A DNA stretch of 64,000 nt, from assembly GCA_949126835.1 (NCBI GenBank), contig OX421507.1, forward strand, positions 7,042,605 to 7,106,604. The letters run 5' to 3'. A program made the translations under genes and the position numbers. Below are positions 34,139 through 44,733 of the stretch, one piece after another (the stretch's first letter is position 1; the number at the start of each line of letters is the position of its first letter). The DNA comes from Anisus vortex (taxonomy: Eukaryota; Mollusca; Gastropoda; Planorbidae). The notes under the pieces were generated by a model. That model was not told the DNA's origin. It saw only the letters and a list, made by a program, of their open reading frames with translations, and searched no databases.

Positions 34139-34432
34139 GTAATGGTGTACATATTTATAAATTATTACTAAGTCAATATTCAAATTCTCTGAATGTTAGC
34201 AAAAGGATCAAGGGTAGAGTTCTATTTCTGAATTACTGTACAGGAAGCATCTGTAATAGATAAGTTAGGACCGAAATAGCTAGAAGAGCGAAATAGTCTT
34301 CTTTATAGAAAGAGCGTCTGTAATAGATAAGATAAGAAGCTATTATTTCATCTCTTTTATATAGTGTCTTTAAAAAGTATATAGAATATTCATATAGATC
34401 TATAATATTCTTGGTGACTGCAAAGGTTAAAT

Positions 34433-34629
34433 TCAATTTATGGATGACTGCAAGATTATATGCAATTTATGGATGACTGCAAGATTATATAAAATTTATG
34501 GATGACTGCAAGATTATATGCAATTTATATGCAATTTATGTTTGACTGCAAGATTATATGCAATTTATGTTTGACTGCAAGATTATATGCAATTTATGTT
34601 TGACTGCAAAAAGATTATATGCCATTTAT
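34433..34629 (+). repeat. 29-bp minisatellite upstream of exon 5
   Basis: About seven copies of a 29-bp unit with TTTATGGATGACTGCAAGAT, ending about 15 bp before the exon 5 acceptor, so the array overlaps the likely branch-point region. Confidence 0.92.
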
Positions 34630-34644
34630 TGGTTACTATTGCAG

Positions 34645-34795
34645 ATGGAGAGACCTGGATTTGCAAGCCAACTAGTCTGAATCAGGGAAAGGGCATATTC
34701 TTACTCCGATCTCGAGATGAAATCAATCAGTTGCTATCAGAGAGGGAAGCAAAGTCGACTTGGAGTCGCCAGGTACAGATGAGAATCGTACAGAG
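34645..34795 (+). CDS. TTLL10: TTLL10-like exon 5: ATP-binding segment
   Basis: Acceptor TTGCAG, phase 1 entry. It encodes WICKPTSLNQGKGIFLL, the nucleotide-binding Lys-Pro and glycine-rich loop of the TTLL ATP-grasp fold, then a variable loop and MRIVQR. All motif residues expected for ATP binding are present. The donor CAGAG|GTCAGT leaves phase 2 within the Arg codon. Confidence 0.95.
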
Positions 34796-34889
34796 GTCAG
34801 TCAACCGGGACATTTCTTTCTGTTTTAAAGATGGCAATTGTTAACACTCCATCCCTCCACCCCCAAACTTCTTCTTTATGGGCCTTTTG

Positions 34890-35150
34890 TTCACAGTGAA
34901 TGGTGTGACACAGTGGCTGAGCGTGTTCGGCTGGCGTACCAAAAGTCCATGGTTTGAATCCCGACGAAGGCTTAGATTTGTTTCCCATTCTGAGGCTACC
35001 CAGCTCTCATACGGGTACCTGATCTTAGTTGGGGGCAAATTAATGTTGGCTGGGCATTGTGCTGGCCACACATTTGCCTGGTAAATGCTGCTTCACCAAC
35101 CATATATGGGTCAATTCGGTCAGACAGAATTACTTTACTTTTATTAAAGA
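34890..35150 (+). mobile_element. tRNA-derived SINE copy 5
   Basis: Forward copy with head TTCGGCTGGCGTACCAAAAG, B-box-like GGTTTGAATCCC, body TACGGGTACCTGATCTTAGT and tail GAATTACTTTACTTTT. It lies about 100 bp inside the intron after exon 5. Confidence 0.8.
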
Positions 35151-35829
35151 TGACAATAGAGTAGGCCTATAGATCATAAAGAATGCCCACACTGTAAAAA
35201 GATTGCCTTTGTAAAGAAATCCAGAGATAACTGGTATTTCATATAAAACAAGACGTCTGCTATAATAATGAAAACATGGTTTGAATCATTAAGAGTTACT
35301 TGCGAACTTATCACAAGGTTTTTATAATTCTTTATTTTCATTTCATAGCTGACGTTGAAACAATAAAGCCCATATATTCCATAATTTTTCCTTTTAATTC
35401 CTTAAAGAATTCCTTAAAGGTGTCAGCGAGCATATGCAAGCATACTTTCAGTTTCCTGCTAGCCTCTTAAAATTTCATTCCAAGTTTGGCCTTCACCTTT
35501 GTCTATACTCCATAACAAGAATCTATTTATAACTTGTGGAGACATTTTGTTTTCTATGAAAAAACTAACTTTCCCAGATGAAGATCTTTATTTTGTAATT
35601 GCTCTTTTCAGAATGTTTTGTGTATGGATAATAATGTATTTATCCCATTTGAAATTGAAGATATATAAAAAATGTAATGGTGTATTCTCGTCAGATTACA
35701 CTAATTGTAATATTTGATGGTTTTCTTAAAAAAAGTACACTTAAGAATTAACACAATTTACCATAACTGTCCTAAAGATTTCATATTTTTATAAATGTGA
35801 TGACTGGAGATTGGTCTGTTTATTCATAG
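35151..35829. other. Intron between exons 5 and 6, remainder
   Basis: AT-rich; nothing recognised. Confidence 0.6.
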
Positions 35830-36001
35830 GTACATACATAATCCTTTGCTGATTGATGGGCGGAAATTTGACATCCGGGCGTACATGTTTATTGCAAGCA
35901 CTGTTCCGTTTCTGGTTTTGTTTCACAAGGGCTACGTCAGGCTGTCCTGTCAGAAGTACAGCCAGGACGACCCGAATCTAACGACCCATCTAACAAACCA
36001 G
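35830..36001 (+). CDS. TTLL10: TTLL10-like exon 6: central ligase domain
   Basis: Acceptor TTCATAG; completes VQR-YIHNPLLIDGRKFDIR, the most conserved TTLL block. It continues AYMFIASTVPFLVLFHKGYV and ends HLTNQ at CAG|GTGACC, phase 0. Human TTLL10 reads YIQNPLLVDGRKFDVRSY here, which fixes the family. Confidence 0.96.
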
Positions 36002-36645
36002 GTGACCTTAATGATTGGAGCATTTCATGTGTTTTGTTGTATCCTTTGTTGAATGAAATCCAAAATAACTCTGCTCTAGCAATATTGACTTGTGGTCAGA
36101 AATTAGGGAGACTTTTACTCTGCTATCCTGTTTGTGTCTTTTCAACTAAAAAAAGGGACTTCAGTGCTTTGCTAGCATGCTGAATGTCTTGGGTTCAAAT
36201 ACTGGTGTATGGCATGTGAGATGTTTAGACACTATAGGTAGACACCCACCCCTTTCCCAGTTACCCTTAGCACGATGCCAGATGCCTCATGTTCCTTTAA
36301 TATCCTGCTTGGTTGTGCACTGACCAAGCCATAATTGGTCTTGCACCTGTTAGTATTGAATACAGTTGTGGCATTGGCAACTCATGGCTCTGTGTCTATC
36401 TGGATCACAGTGCACCAACCAAATACCACATCCTTTAGCAACAAACAAGAGCACCACAGCACACACCCATGACATGCTTTCACTGGCACTGACCAGTCTG
36501 TCCTCTATACGTCCAATCCCACTTCACCCAATGGCCACAACTAACGGCTCCCTAAAAGTAACATTATAAGCCAAGTCATATTAGTGAAGCTTAGGACCTA
36601 ACAAACCGTTTGACATTGTCTCACTCTGTACTCCTATGTCTTCAG
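36002..36645. other. Intron between exons 6 and 7
   Basis: Contains a possible second SINE type at about 36150-36400 with GGGTTCAAATACTGG as a B-box-like block. No coding signal. Confidence 0.5.
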
Positions 36646-36786
36646 TTTGTCCAGAAGAAAGATCCGTCCTACAAAGATAATAAAGAGGACACAGCCTGGA
36701 CTATGGATAAGCTTAACGACTACATAAACGAAAATATTGGCAAGGAGAAAAATATGGAGAAGGACTGGGTGTTTGGAGGTTTGATG
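36646..36786 (+). CDS. TTLL10: TTLL10-like exon 7: ligase domain
   Basis: Acceptor GTCTTCAG, phase 0. Encodes FVQKKDPSYKDNKEDTAWTM, DKLNDYINENIGKEKN and DWVFGGLM. It is the counterpart of QFMQKKSPLY..EDTVWSMEHLNRYI in vertebrate TTLL10. The donor ATG|GTAAGT is strong, phase 0. Confidence 0.95.
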
Positions 36787-37294
36787 GTAAGTCTTCACCG
36801 CTGTCTTGTCAGAAGTGCATTACACAGAATATCACAAATTTACATAACACCAAAAAGCTCCACAGTGATGCATGAAAATAAACATTACAGTAACAGTTTG
36901 AAAAAATAATCTTTCCAGCCAGTAATTTCCCCCCTGACTTTTGTTTAAACTGGCTAAACTCATAGCAATAAAAATCTACATTTTAAACATTGTTCTTTTG
37001 CTAAATTGAATTGCATGAAAGAATGTGAACTTTTACCAAAAGAAACTCCAGTCAACACCAAACCAACAGCACAACAAAAACACAAATCATTACCACAAGA
37101 TTGTCACATCTCTCCGTTTGAAATTAACTTTGAAAAGTTAGACTTTTGGTTACATTGGCACGATAATTTGAAAAATAGATGTATTGGTGAAACAATATGA
37201 TTGGTCTAACTTCATTACAGTCCAACAGTGCTGTGGTCCGCATAGTAAAAAAAAAAGTCTATATACAATATGTATGGTCTTGTTTGTCCTCCAG

Positions 37295-37411
37295 AAACAG
37301 ATGCAAAGAATCACATTGCACTGTTTCAACAGTGTAAAACACAAGCTTCAGTGCAAGATTGGGTATTTTGATTTGTATGGCATGGATTTCATGGTGGACT
37401 CTGATCTTAAG
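37295..37411 (+). CDS. TTLL10: TTLL10-like exon 8: catalytic segment
   Basis: Acceptor CCTCCAG, phase 0. Encodes [13 protein letters not shown], then [20 protein letters not shown]. The Asp of GMDF and the following acidic residue belong to the metal-binding set of TTL enzymes. The donor AAG|GTCAGT leaves phase 0. Confidence 0.95.
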
Positions 37412-37527
37412 GTCAGTCCAGTAATTACTTTAGGCTTTAAGTAACATTTCGTCAAGAATTTTTGCTTTTGAATCTTCCAAGTCTTTATTAAAATGTTATT
37501 AGTATAGTATTATTATATATTAACGGA

Positions 37528-37812
37528 ATGGGGCGCTCTGGCAGAGCAGCAGCACGCTTAGGTGGCATACCAAAGGTCCTTAGTTCAAATCTAGGTGAAG
37601 GCTAGGATTTGTTTCTGAGTTTTTAGGGTCTGGAGGCTCTCCACGAGTCTATCAAGCTTGGATGTGTACCTGGCATTAGTTGGGCAAAGTTAAAGGCGAC
37701 TGGGCATTGTGCTGGCAACACAATCCCCTAGTATGTCTTGGCCACAGAAACTGATGAAGGCTCTTTCATCAGCTCTATGGATCTATTTGATCAGATGTGA
37801 TTACTTTACTTT
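37528..37812 (+). mobile_element. tRNA-derived SINE copy 6
   Basis: The longest forward copy: head GGCAGAGCAGCAGCACGCTT, B-box-like AGTTCAAATCTAGG, body TGTACCTGGCATTAGTTGGG and tail TGATTACTTTACTTTTGG. Confidence 0.82.
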
Positions 37813-38093
37813 TGGTTTGCTTTAACAATCTATGAAATGAATTACAAACTTCAAGGAATATTTTTATACATGTATATTCATTATTTATTTACCGGTAGTT
37901 AATTTAAACAATAATCATGTACAAAACTGTTCCCTATCCAGTCCAGCTTTGGTTGATCTACTTTACATATATTTCATTCAGTATTTTTTCTGCCACTAAT
38001 AACAACTTAAGACATTTTTTTATCAGCTTGAAATGTATTTTAGCTCATTGTGTTATGCTAAAATGTAGACGCTATGACTGACTTCCCCTGCAG

Positions 38094-38187
38094 GTTTGGC
38101 TTATTGAGATCAATGCTAATCCTGCCTTATGGACCAACTGCCAGGCTTTGAAGGAGGCTATTCCTTGTGTGGTTCGTGACGCCTTGT
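38094..38187 (+). CDS. TTLL10: TTLL10-like exon 9: catalytic EINANP motif
   Basis: Acceptor CCTGCAG, phase 0. Encodes VWLIEINANPALWTNCQAL, with the catalytic, metal-binding Glu and Asn of TTL ligases intact, then KEAIPCVVRDAL. The donor TTGT|GTAAGT leaves phase 1. Substitutions in this general region are reported to inactivate human TTLL10; the snail-type residues would have to be aligned to judge activity. Confidence 0.95.
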
Positions 38188-38962
38188 GTAAGTTTATACC
38201 TACTTGCATTCTTGTTCTTATCTCATACATTACAGATGCTCCTTATATAAAGAAGATTAATGCATCCTACGCACATCCATGGTTTGAGTCAAGTCCTGCA
38301 TTTCTATTAGTGTCTTCAATGATGTTAAGTTACTGGTTTTGCTGGTTTGTTCAGGCAGCCCATTCCATGCCCGGATGCCACCTCAAATACTAGTAGTTGC
38401 TTTAAAAGTAAAACATACATATTCTATGAAATCAAGTTATTATGATCTCTGGGCATTTCTTTTTAGGGTGGGTGTTATTTATTATCATCATTTATCTATG
38501 CATAACTGGGCATACTTTTATTAATTTAAAATTAATTCATTCAGCAGCCAACATGGTATAAGAAATATGTAAATGTGCTAAACTTTTTGTCTCTATTGTT
38601 GCAGTAAACTATTTGTCTATAGTGAACATTTGTCTATATCTATATATTTATATGAAGACCACATGGGAAACAATGGCTGAGTCACACTATTATAGTTTAG
38701 AGTTATGTCTCTTTATTTCATTGTACATGGATTTCTCTTTTCTAATTTTCCTTTGGTTATTGCCGTTTTTTCATGTGAAATGTAGTTCAGTACATACAAT
38801 GTATGACTCTATATATGACTGGGGCCTTGACTTTTCCAGCGTGTTCTTCCTATCTTTATCTATCTATTTCTATATTTATCAAATATACCTTATATATCAA
38901 ATAGATTGATACACTTCTAACATTAGCATGTCAGTTTGAAGTTCTCAATGTGAATATTTCAG
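38188..38962. other. Intron between exons 9 and 10
   Basis: AT-rich with TATC/TATT runs near 38855-38880. Open frames here are hydrophobic T-rich artefacts. Confidence 0.6.
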
Positions 38963-39264
38963 ATCTGGCTATCGAAAGCTTCGACAAAAGCCGGAAGGGC
39001 CAGTCACTGCTGCCTCTCAACTCCCTTGGAGCCTACAACGTCCTGTACTGTGGCTCCACTCCCTACAGCGGCCAGCGCCAGGTCCGCAGTGTGTCGCCTT
39101 TCAAGGACTCCCTAGAGATCTGCCGTCCCACAGGTGCCAAAGTGTTTAAGTTTCTCCAGGACGTCCACCGCATCCACATCAAAGTGCTCATTAGCTGCAC
39201 CTGGGTCATGATCGTGGTGCCCTTTGCTTCCTACCTCGCCATGGCAACTTTGAAGTTTAACTAA
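38963..39264 (+). CDS. TTLL10: TTLL10-like exon 10, with a possible alternative hydrophobic C-terminus
   Basis: Acceptor ATTTCAG, phase 1 entry (Tyr at the junction); encodes LAIESFDKSRKGQSLLPLNS, the end of the TTL fold. The frame stays open and GC-rich to a TAA at 39262-39264, adding VLISCTWVMIVVPFASYLAM, a 20-residue hydrophobic stretch. An AATAAA follows at 39442. Alternatively an internal donor ACAG|GTGCCA at 39134 (phase 1) skips that tail and can join exons at 39872, 42281 or 42869. The donor is modest, so both forms are plausible. Confidence 0.85.
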
Positions 39265-39441
39265 CTCACGCCCTTTTTTTTACATTTAGACATCAGTGAA
39301 TGCATGTTTATGTGTATCCCGCTTATCCATTGAGCGACAAGAGCGAAAGTTAACCCTGAATCTTTCTTTTTTTAAATATTAAAATCCCTAAATTAGGAGA
39401 TCTAGATCAACATTTCATCTATTTCATATTGGTCTGCGGGG

Positions 39442-39447
39442 AATAAA
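39442..39447 (+). terminator. Candidate polyadenylation signal for the short 3' form
   Basis: AATAAA 178 bp after the TAA at 39264, consistent with a transcript ending in exon 10. Confidence 0.5.
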
Positions 39448-39871
39448 TTCTTCTTTTCACAGATTTAAAGGTTGATATAAAAGGCTGAGAAAATCTTAAT
39501 ATATATCTTGTAGACCTTGTCAATGTCAGAAGACAACCTTATTTTTCCTGTTGGCTTAGAGAGTACATTGTTAGTTGGCATTTTTAGTATAAAATATAAT
39601 AGCAGATTAAAATAGCAAAAAGTTGAGACAACAACAATTGTATTTGCTACCTAGGCCTCAATGCCAGAAATATGATGCGTTAATATGAGCTCCTGAAGAA
39701 GTTATTAACAGTTGGAATGATACTTTTGTGTTAATAGCAAAACATCATTGGCTAAAAAAAACTATACTCATGTTTTTAAACACAATGAAAACCTGAACAT
39801 TTTTAAAATAAAAAAGGCTGACTCTATGTTTATGTATAAAATTAAGACACTGTTGAACTCATCTATTCTAG

Positions 39872-39930
39872 GATATCACCATGACTTGCGCAGGAAACTA
39901 CAAGGCATGGGCTCGTCATCACCAGCTTAG
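39872..39930 (+). CDS. TTLL10: Possible alternative terminal exon of the TTLL10-like gene
   Basis: After an acceptor ATTCTAG, a phase 1 entry from the internal donor of exon 10 gives GYHHDLRRKLQGMGSSSPA and stops at 39930. Short and unsupported by homology; kept because the frame matches and the sequence is locally GC-rich. Confidence 0.35.
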
Positions 39931-40066
39931 CACCCCACCCTACCCACCCCGCCGTGCCCCGCCACCCACAGAAAAAAAAACAACAACAACAAATGCAGAC
40001 GCACACACACTCTCGCCTTAACGTTTTCCTTTTAATCCTGTGAACTGTTTGAACGATGTGCCGCAG

Positions 40067-40154
40067 ATCGACGTGAAGATCGGTGCCCTGTCCTCGACTC
40101 AGTCGGTTACGTTTAAAAAAAACTATTCCCTCCCTGCGCCGTATCACTCTGCAG
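40067..40154 (+). CDS. TTLL10: TTLL10-like exon 11 (C-terminal extension)
   Basis: Acceptor GTGCCGCAG and donor GCAG|GTGGGT frame 29 codons, IDVKIGALSSTQSVTFKKNY and onward, leaving phase 1 into exon 12. It needs a phase 0 upstream junction, and I see only weak phase 0 donors in exon 10 (for example after 39141). The exon looks real, but how it is joined is unresolved. Confidence 0.55.
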
Positions 40155-42280
40155 GTGGGTCTATCAGTGTTACGAGGGAATCTCTGACCAGTAAAATGTT
40201 AATCAATGTGTATGCAATTTGTTTTGTTCATTTACATCCATGTTTTTAAATGATTATAACTGTTATAAGAAGAGATCAAGTGCTGATGAATGGTGTGTTG
40301 ACTTTATTCAAGTCCGATAGCGAGCAAAAAAATGTTAAAGAAAGGAATTTATTATCAGTATAAAAATTGTGTTTCTAAACACAGAATATTTGTCCATACA
40401 ATTGTAAGGATCATCGTTATTATAATTTTTTCAACATACATGTGTGGTGGATGTTAGAATGTTGCATTATGGCAGAGAATCTGTATAGTGTTGTTTGTAT
40501 ACATAAGCAATTTTGTTTCTCTGAAATGTAATACTGTGGCATTAACCTCTAGGTAATTAATTGCCAGTGTCCAGTTTCTGTTTCACTGTTTGACCTAATG
40601 AGCTTAAAATTGTACCATCATTTTTTTTTTAGGGTCATTTACTGGTCAATGAAGCTAATATCCAAATAATTTTATTTATTTTATTTTTTGGATAACTGAC
40701 TCACAATTATCAACCATTGACCTTTGATCTCTGCATAATTATCTGAGCTTGATTGTTTGTTTATTTTCTCTTTTTACAATGATTTTTTTTTTTTTATTTA
40801 TACCCTGCAAGCGCTTTTGGTTCTAAAATAACCCAACTGATTAAAATAATTTAATGATGTATTCTGCTAAATTTTAAAGAAAAATTAAATTTCATGTTGA
40901 AAATTATTTTTTTCTAATGCTTAAAAGCAACTACCGAAGCAAATTTTTTTATTTTTACATATAACGGATATTAGCTTTATGTGCACCAGAATGCATCATT
41001 TTATTTTTTTAATGTCTTTTGGGGAAATATCTGTCTTTAATTCAAACTTGTGTGAGAAGCATGTTTCCTAAATGTTTTCCCAAATGGACATCTTTCTATG
41101 GATAAAAAACATAACAATGCTTTCTCTCTCAAATAGATGTTTTTTGCTTGTTTTTTTTTTCTTCTAATTTTTTACAGAAGTGTTTCTTTTATTGTAGTGT
41201 ATAAACTGTCTAGCCTGAAAGAAATAAAAAAATGAGTTTTTCCATTGAAATGTCAGAGATATATATCTTGCAGGGTGTAAATTGATTTTTTTTTCTAAAT
41301 CCTTATGTTTTTTTTTTATCGTTCAATTTTTGTTACGTTGATGTTACTTTTTTTTTTTAATTTAGGCGGCTCTTTTTACTTGATTTAATGTAAGCTTGGA
41401 CTATTTGCCAAGGCCCCCCGCTTAATTTTATGTTGGAAAAATGTTATCATAAATAGTTATTTTCAAGGTTCTGCAAAAGGAAATGTCAAACAGCGTCTCT
41501 CCCTTGCTCGCATTCGTAAATTTTGCATAGTTCCATTTAAATAGACTAATAGTTGTTGCAATGTCAGAAAAAAAGAACATTTCATTTGTTCAATTAGCCT
41601 AAAAAAATGAATACTTTAAAGTAAGTTTTAAAAAAAAATGCAATAACAGACACACGAAAAACTCCCTTTTATGCAATTCAAACTGGCACATTTTTCTTTT
41701 TTTCTAAGTTTATCCTTTGAATTATCCCCCATCTTAAATTGGCTCAAACTACCAGTTATCCCCCCTCTTAAATTGACTCAGTCTACCAGGTTTTCAATTT
41801 ATGTGCCACCTTACAGATCTGTTTCAATTTTTAATTCAGTATTGGATTCACAAATTTTTGTTTAATTAAACATTTATATATGTATTTATACCTTCATATT
41901 CTGTATTAACCAATGTTAAGTTTTTTTATTTGAGATTTACTTCAATGTTAGTGTTGAAAGTTTAATTTGACGCAGTTATTGAAAGTTCAAACTTGCCATG
42001 GTTTGGTATTAAATATCAACTTTTTTAATTCTCATACAGGGATCAAAGTGAACACATTAAAAAAAAAATTATCCCCAATATTACTTAAAAAAACAAATTT
42101 ACATCATTTGACCCTTTTTATTTACCATTTATGATTCTCTATTTATTTCAATTCAGATTAAATGTTTTTAAAATCAGTACATTGTATAGATAGAAGTATT
42201 TTACTTTTAAATTGTAGAAACTAATCTATGTAAGATATTACTTTTATTAATGACAAATTACTATTTCCACCTTGTAACAG
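40155..42280. other. Intron between exons 11 and 12
   Basis: Very AT-rich with many T homopolymers. No coding or mobile-element signal recognised. Confidence 0.65.
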
Positions 42281-42358
42281 GAACATCACCAGTACCTGGC
42301 CATAGAAATCAGTCCCCTCCACGCAGTGTGCCAAAAGTTAATAACAACAGTCCGTATG
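42281..42358 (+). CDS. TTLL10: TTLL10-like exon 12 (C-terminal extension)
   Basis: Acceptor TTGTAACAG, phase 1; encodes TSPVPGHRNQSPPRSVPK and a few more residues to a donor TATG|GTGAGT, phase 1. Pro/Ser/Asn-rich and disordered-looking. It can follow either exon 11 or the internal donor of exon 10. Confidence 0.7.
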
Positions 42359-42389
42359 GTGAGTTTCCGTTTTGGGACCTTGTGTGTGC

Positions 42390-42459
42390 TTGAGAGTCAA
42401 TAATGTATGTGCTTGAGTGTCAGTAATGTATGTGCTTGAGTGTCAGTAATGTATAGTGA
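42390..42459 (+). repeat. 23-bp repeat, about three copies
   Basis: GTGCTTGAGTGTCAGTAATG plus three bases, tandem, just after the exon 12 donor. Confidence 0.85.
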
Positions 42460-42664
42460 CCCGTCTCTTTGGTTTTGTGAAAACACTTTAAGGAACAGTA
42501 TATAATAAAAATGTCAATGCCAGACAAACATATTTGTATTTTTAGTTGTGCTTCATAGTGTTCTGGTAATGGTAGGTGATGAATGTCTGAGGTTGGTTAG
42601 CACAATTTAAGTATATCTATAAAAAATTAGTGTTAAACCGTGACGTCCACTAGCATTGACAGTC

Positions 42665-42808
42665 AACTGGGGCCAGTAACAATACCTTAACTGGGGCCAG
42701 TAACAATACCTTAACTGGGGCCAGTAACAATACCTTAACTGGGGCCAGTAACAATACCTTAACTGGGGCCAGTAACAATACCTTAACTGGGGCCAGTAAC
42801 AATACCTT
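42665..42808. repeat. 24-bp minisatellite, six copies
   Basis: Six nearly exact copies of a 24-bp unit with GGGGCCAGTAACAATACCTT in the intron before the last coding exon. The period is a multiple of 3, so it creates an LLLAPVKV frame on the - strand that is not a gene. Confidence 0.95.
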
Positions 42809-42868
42809 ATGGTATTTTGTTTTATTAAAGAAAATTATTTTCACACTGACAATTTTTTTCCGTTGCAG

Positions 42869-43149
42869 CTGTGAATCCAAAAGTAGAGAAAAAGTCAACC
42901 TTCAGCAGCACCGTTCTCCCTGCCATCAACATCGGTGGCACGGTGAGCAGTGTTCCAGCCAGGCCAGGACTGACAGGCGGTGCCTACCACAGCCCACCCA
43001 AGAGGCAGCATCAAAGCCTACCGCAGCAGCAGATCTCTAGAGTCTCTCTGGCGGGGAGCTCCCTTTCCGAAGAAAGCAAAGTCCGCATGACTCATGCCAG
43101 CTTGAGTTCCAGCGGAAGCAAAGAGGGCGCTTACAACAGGGGGAGCTAA
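42869..43149 (+). CDS. TTLL10: TTLL10-like exon 13, last coding exon
   Basis: Acceptor CCGTTGCAG, phase 1 entry (Ala). Encodes a basic, Ser/Gln-rich disordered tail (GGAYHSPPKRQHQSLPQQQ and ASLSSSGSKEGAYNRGS) and stops with TAA at 43147-43149. GC-rich against its surroundings. TTLL10 proteins end in poorly conserved Pro/Ser-rich tails, consistent with this. Confidence 0.8.
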
Positions 43150-44660
43150 CCCTGGGAAAATTCAGTGATAAAGAAAGGTATAATATCTTATAAGTTTACT
43201 GAAGTACCTTCTAGTGGAAGATTATTACGTCCACTAGACCCAAAACTCCTACAGGGCACAGGGATTGGTCGGGGGCTGAGATAGAATCTGCGACGTGTCC
43301 GTTGACAGTCGGGTGAACTAACTGCACGACCAGCCGGCCTCACTGTTCTTCTAAAATTGGAAAGAGGAGAAACTAGATTATCAGAAAAAAGTATTATATT
43401 TTGCCTCAATATTTTACCTTAATGAAAAGAAAGTGTTTATCCTAAATTTCTACGGGCTCCCCTGCTTCTAAGAAATTTAAGATGTTATCTTTTAGACAAC
43501 ATTATAGATATCTCTGAATTTTTCATATTCAATGGTACTTAATAATATGGTATCAGGGCCTAACCAGAGGTCGTTTCAGACACCTCTCACTGCAAAAATT
43601 AAAGGTTTTTCTGCACTTTTTGCTTGGGCAAAGTTAGAAATAAGTCTAGGTCAGTTTTGCGGGTACTATATATAACTATTGCTATTTTATTAAATAGGCT
43701 TCTAATGGGACCTTTTTTGGGGAGAAAGAGAAGTTTATCAAGAAAAAAAATATTTTGGGAAATGATAGCAAAACTCCACAGTAGCAGCGACTACTTTGTT
43801 TGGCAAAAAGTATGTCCCGATACGAATTTAGTACTCTATGGAAATCTTCTACTCTGGTTATTCCATAGCATCAGTTCAGAAATATAGTTAGGACCTAGTC
43901 TAGATTGTTTTCTAAATACAAAATTTTATTTTCAAACGTATGATACTCCTAAAACTATTTAAATTTGACAATGTGCTAAACAAGTTTTCAATTGTATCCA
44001 ATCAGCTTCTAATGTCCACTGCACTTAGTACTGGTACTTTTATTCATTTCTGGCTAAAGAAAAGACTAAATCTGGGACTAAAAAGAAGGAGAGAAAAAAA
44101 ACAGTTAAGAACACTTCTCTTTGTGTTACACTAGTTTTTTGTCTATAATATTCTTTTCTTTTTTTTCTCATTTTGTAAAACAGGTTGGAGAAATAGATTT
44201 ATTTTAATGTTGCCTTCTCTGATGTCGTTGCTACAGCTTAAAAAACCCTCAAGTACAAAACCCTGCATGTGAACCTGTTGACTGCTTCATGATCATACTT
44301 TATTTACTGTCTGCTATTTCCCTATTTTAAGGCAGCTTAAAATTTGAAAGAAAAGTGAATACATTTTTTAAAACCAGAACACATAAATTTGTTTGTAAAG
44401 AAACCCAGTGTAGTTACAGGTTTTAAGCTTGTTGCAGATAAAATAATAGTGAAGTGTCACAGCCTTAGCCAGATACTTAGATTCAATGTAAATGCTGATG
44501 CAAGGTTTCAATTTTGTTGTGGTTTTTTAAATGCAAGGAAGTTTGAATGGAGAGAAACTATCCTGGCCGGATTTTTAGACTAAAATTGTAATTCATCTGT
44601 ACAGATTGTTTTCGCCCATTATCCTGCATCTCTCTTAATGTCTGTCTGAAATAAATAGAA
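43150..44660 (+). other. Probable 3' UTR of the TTLL10-like gene
   Basis: No AATAAA until 44650, so the 3' UTR may run about 1.5 kb. A reverse SINE-like head is embedded at about 43200-43335. Confidence 0.45.
43200..43335 (-). mobile_element. tRNA-derived SINE-like fragment
   Basis: On the - strand, GGCTGGTCGTGCAGTTAGTT resembles a tRNA A-box region and GCAGATTCTATCTC a decayed B-box about 40 bases later. No clear tail. Confidence 0.4.
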
Positions 44661-44733
44661 CACCAGTTGTCTGCTCCTGTTTTATTGAAATAAATAGAAC
44701 ACCAGTTGTCTGCTCCTGTTTTATTGAAATAAA
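44649..44733 (+). terminator. Tandemly duplicated polyadenylation signals
   Basis: A 39-bp unit beginning GAAATAAATAGAACACCAGT occurs twice in tandem with a third partial start, giving AATAAA at 44650, 44689 and 44728. These are the first AATAAA motifs after the stop codon. Confidence 0.5.

Noticed and set aside
42650..42898. - strand ORF with VLLLAPVK repeats
   Set aside because: Produced by a 24-bp minisatellite in an intron.
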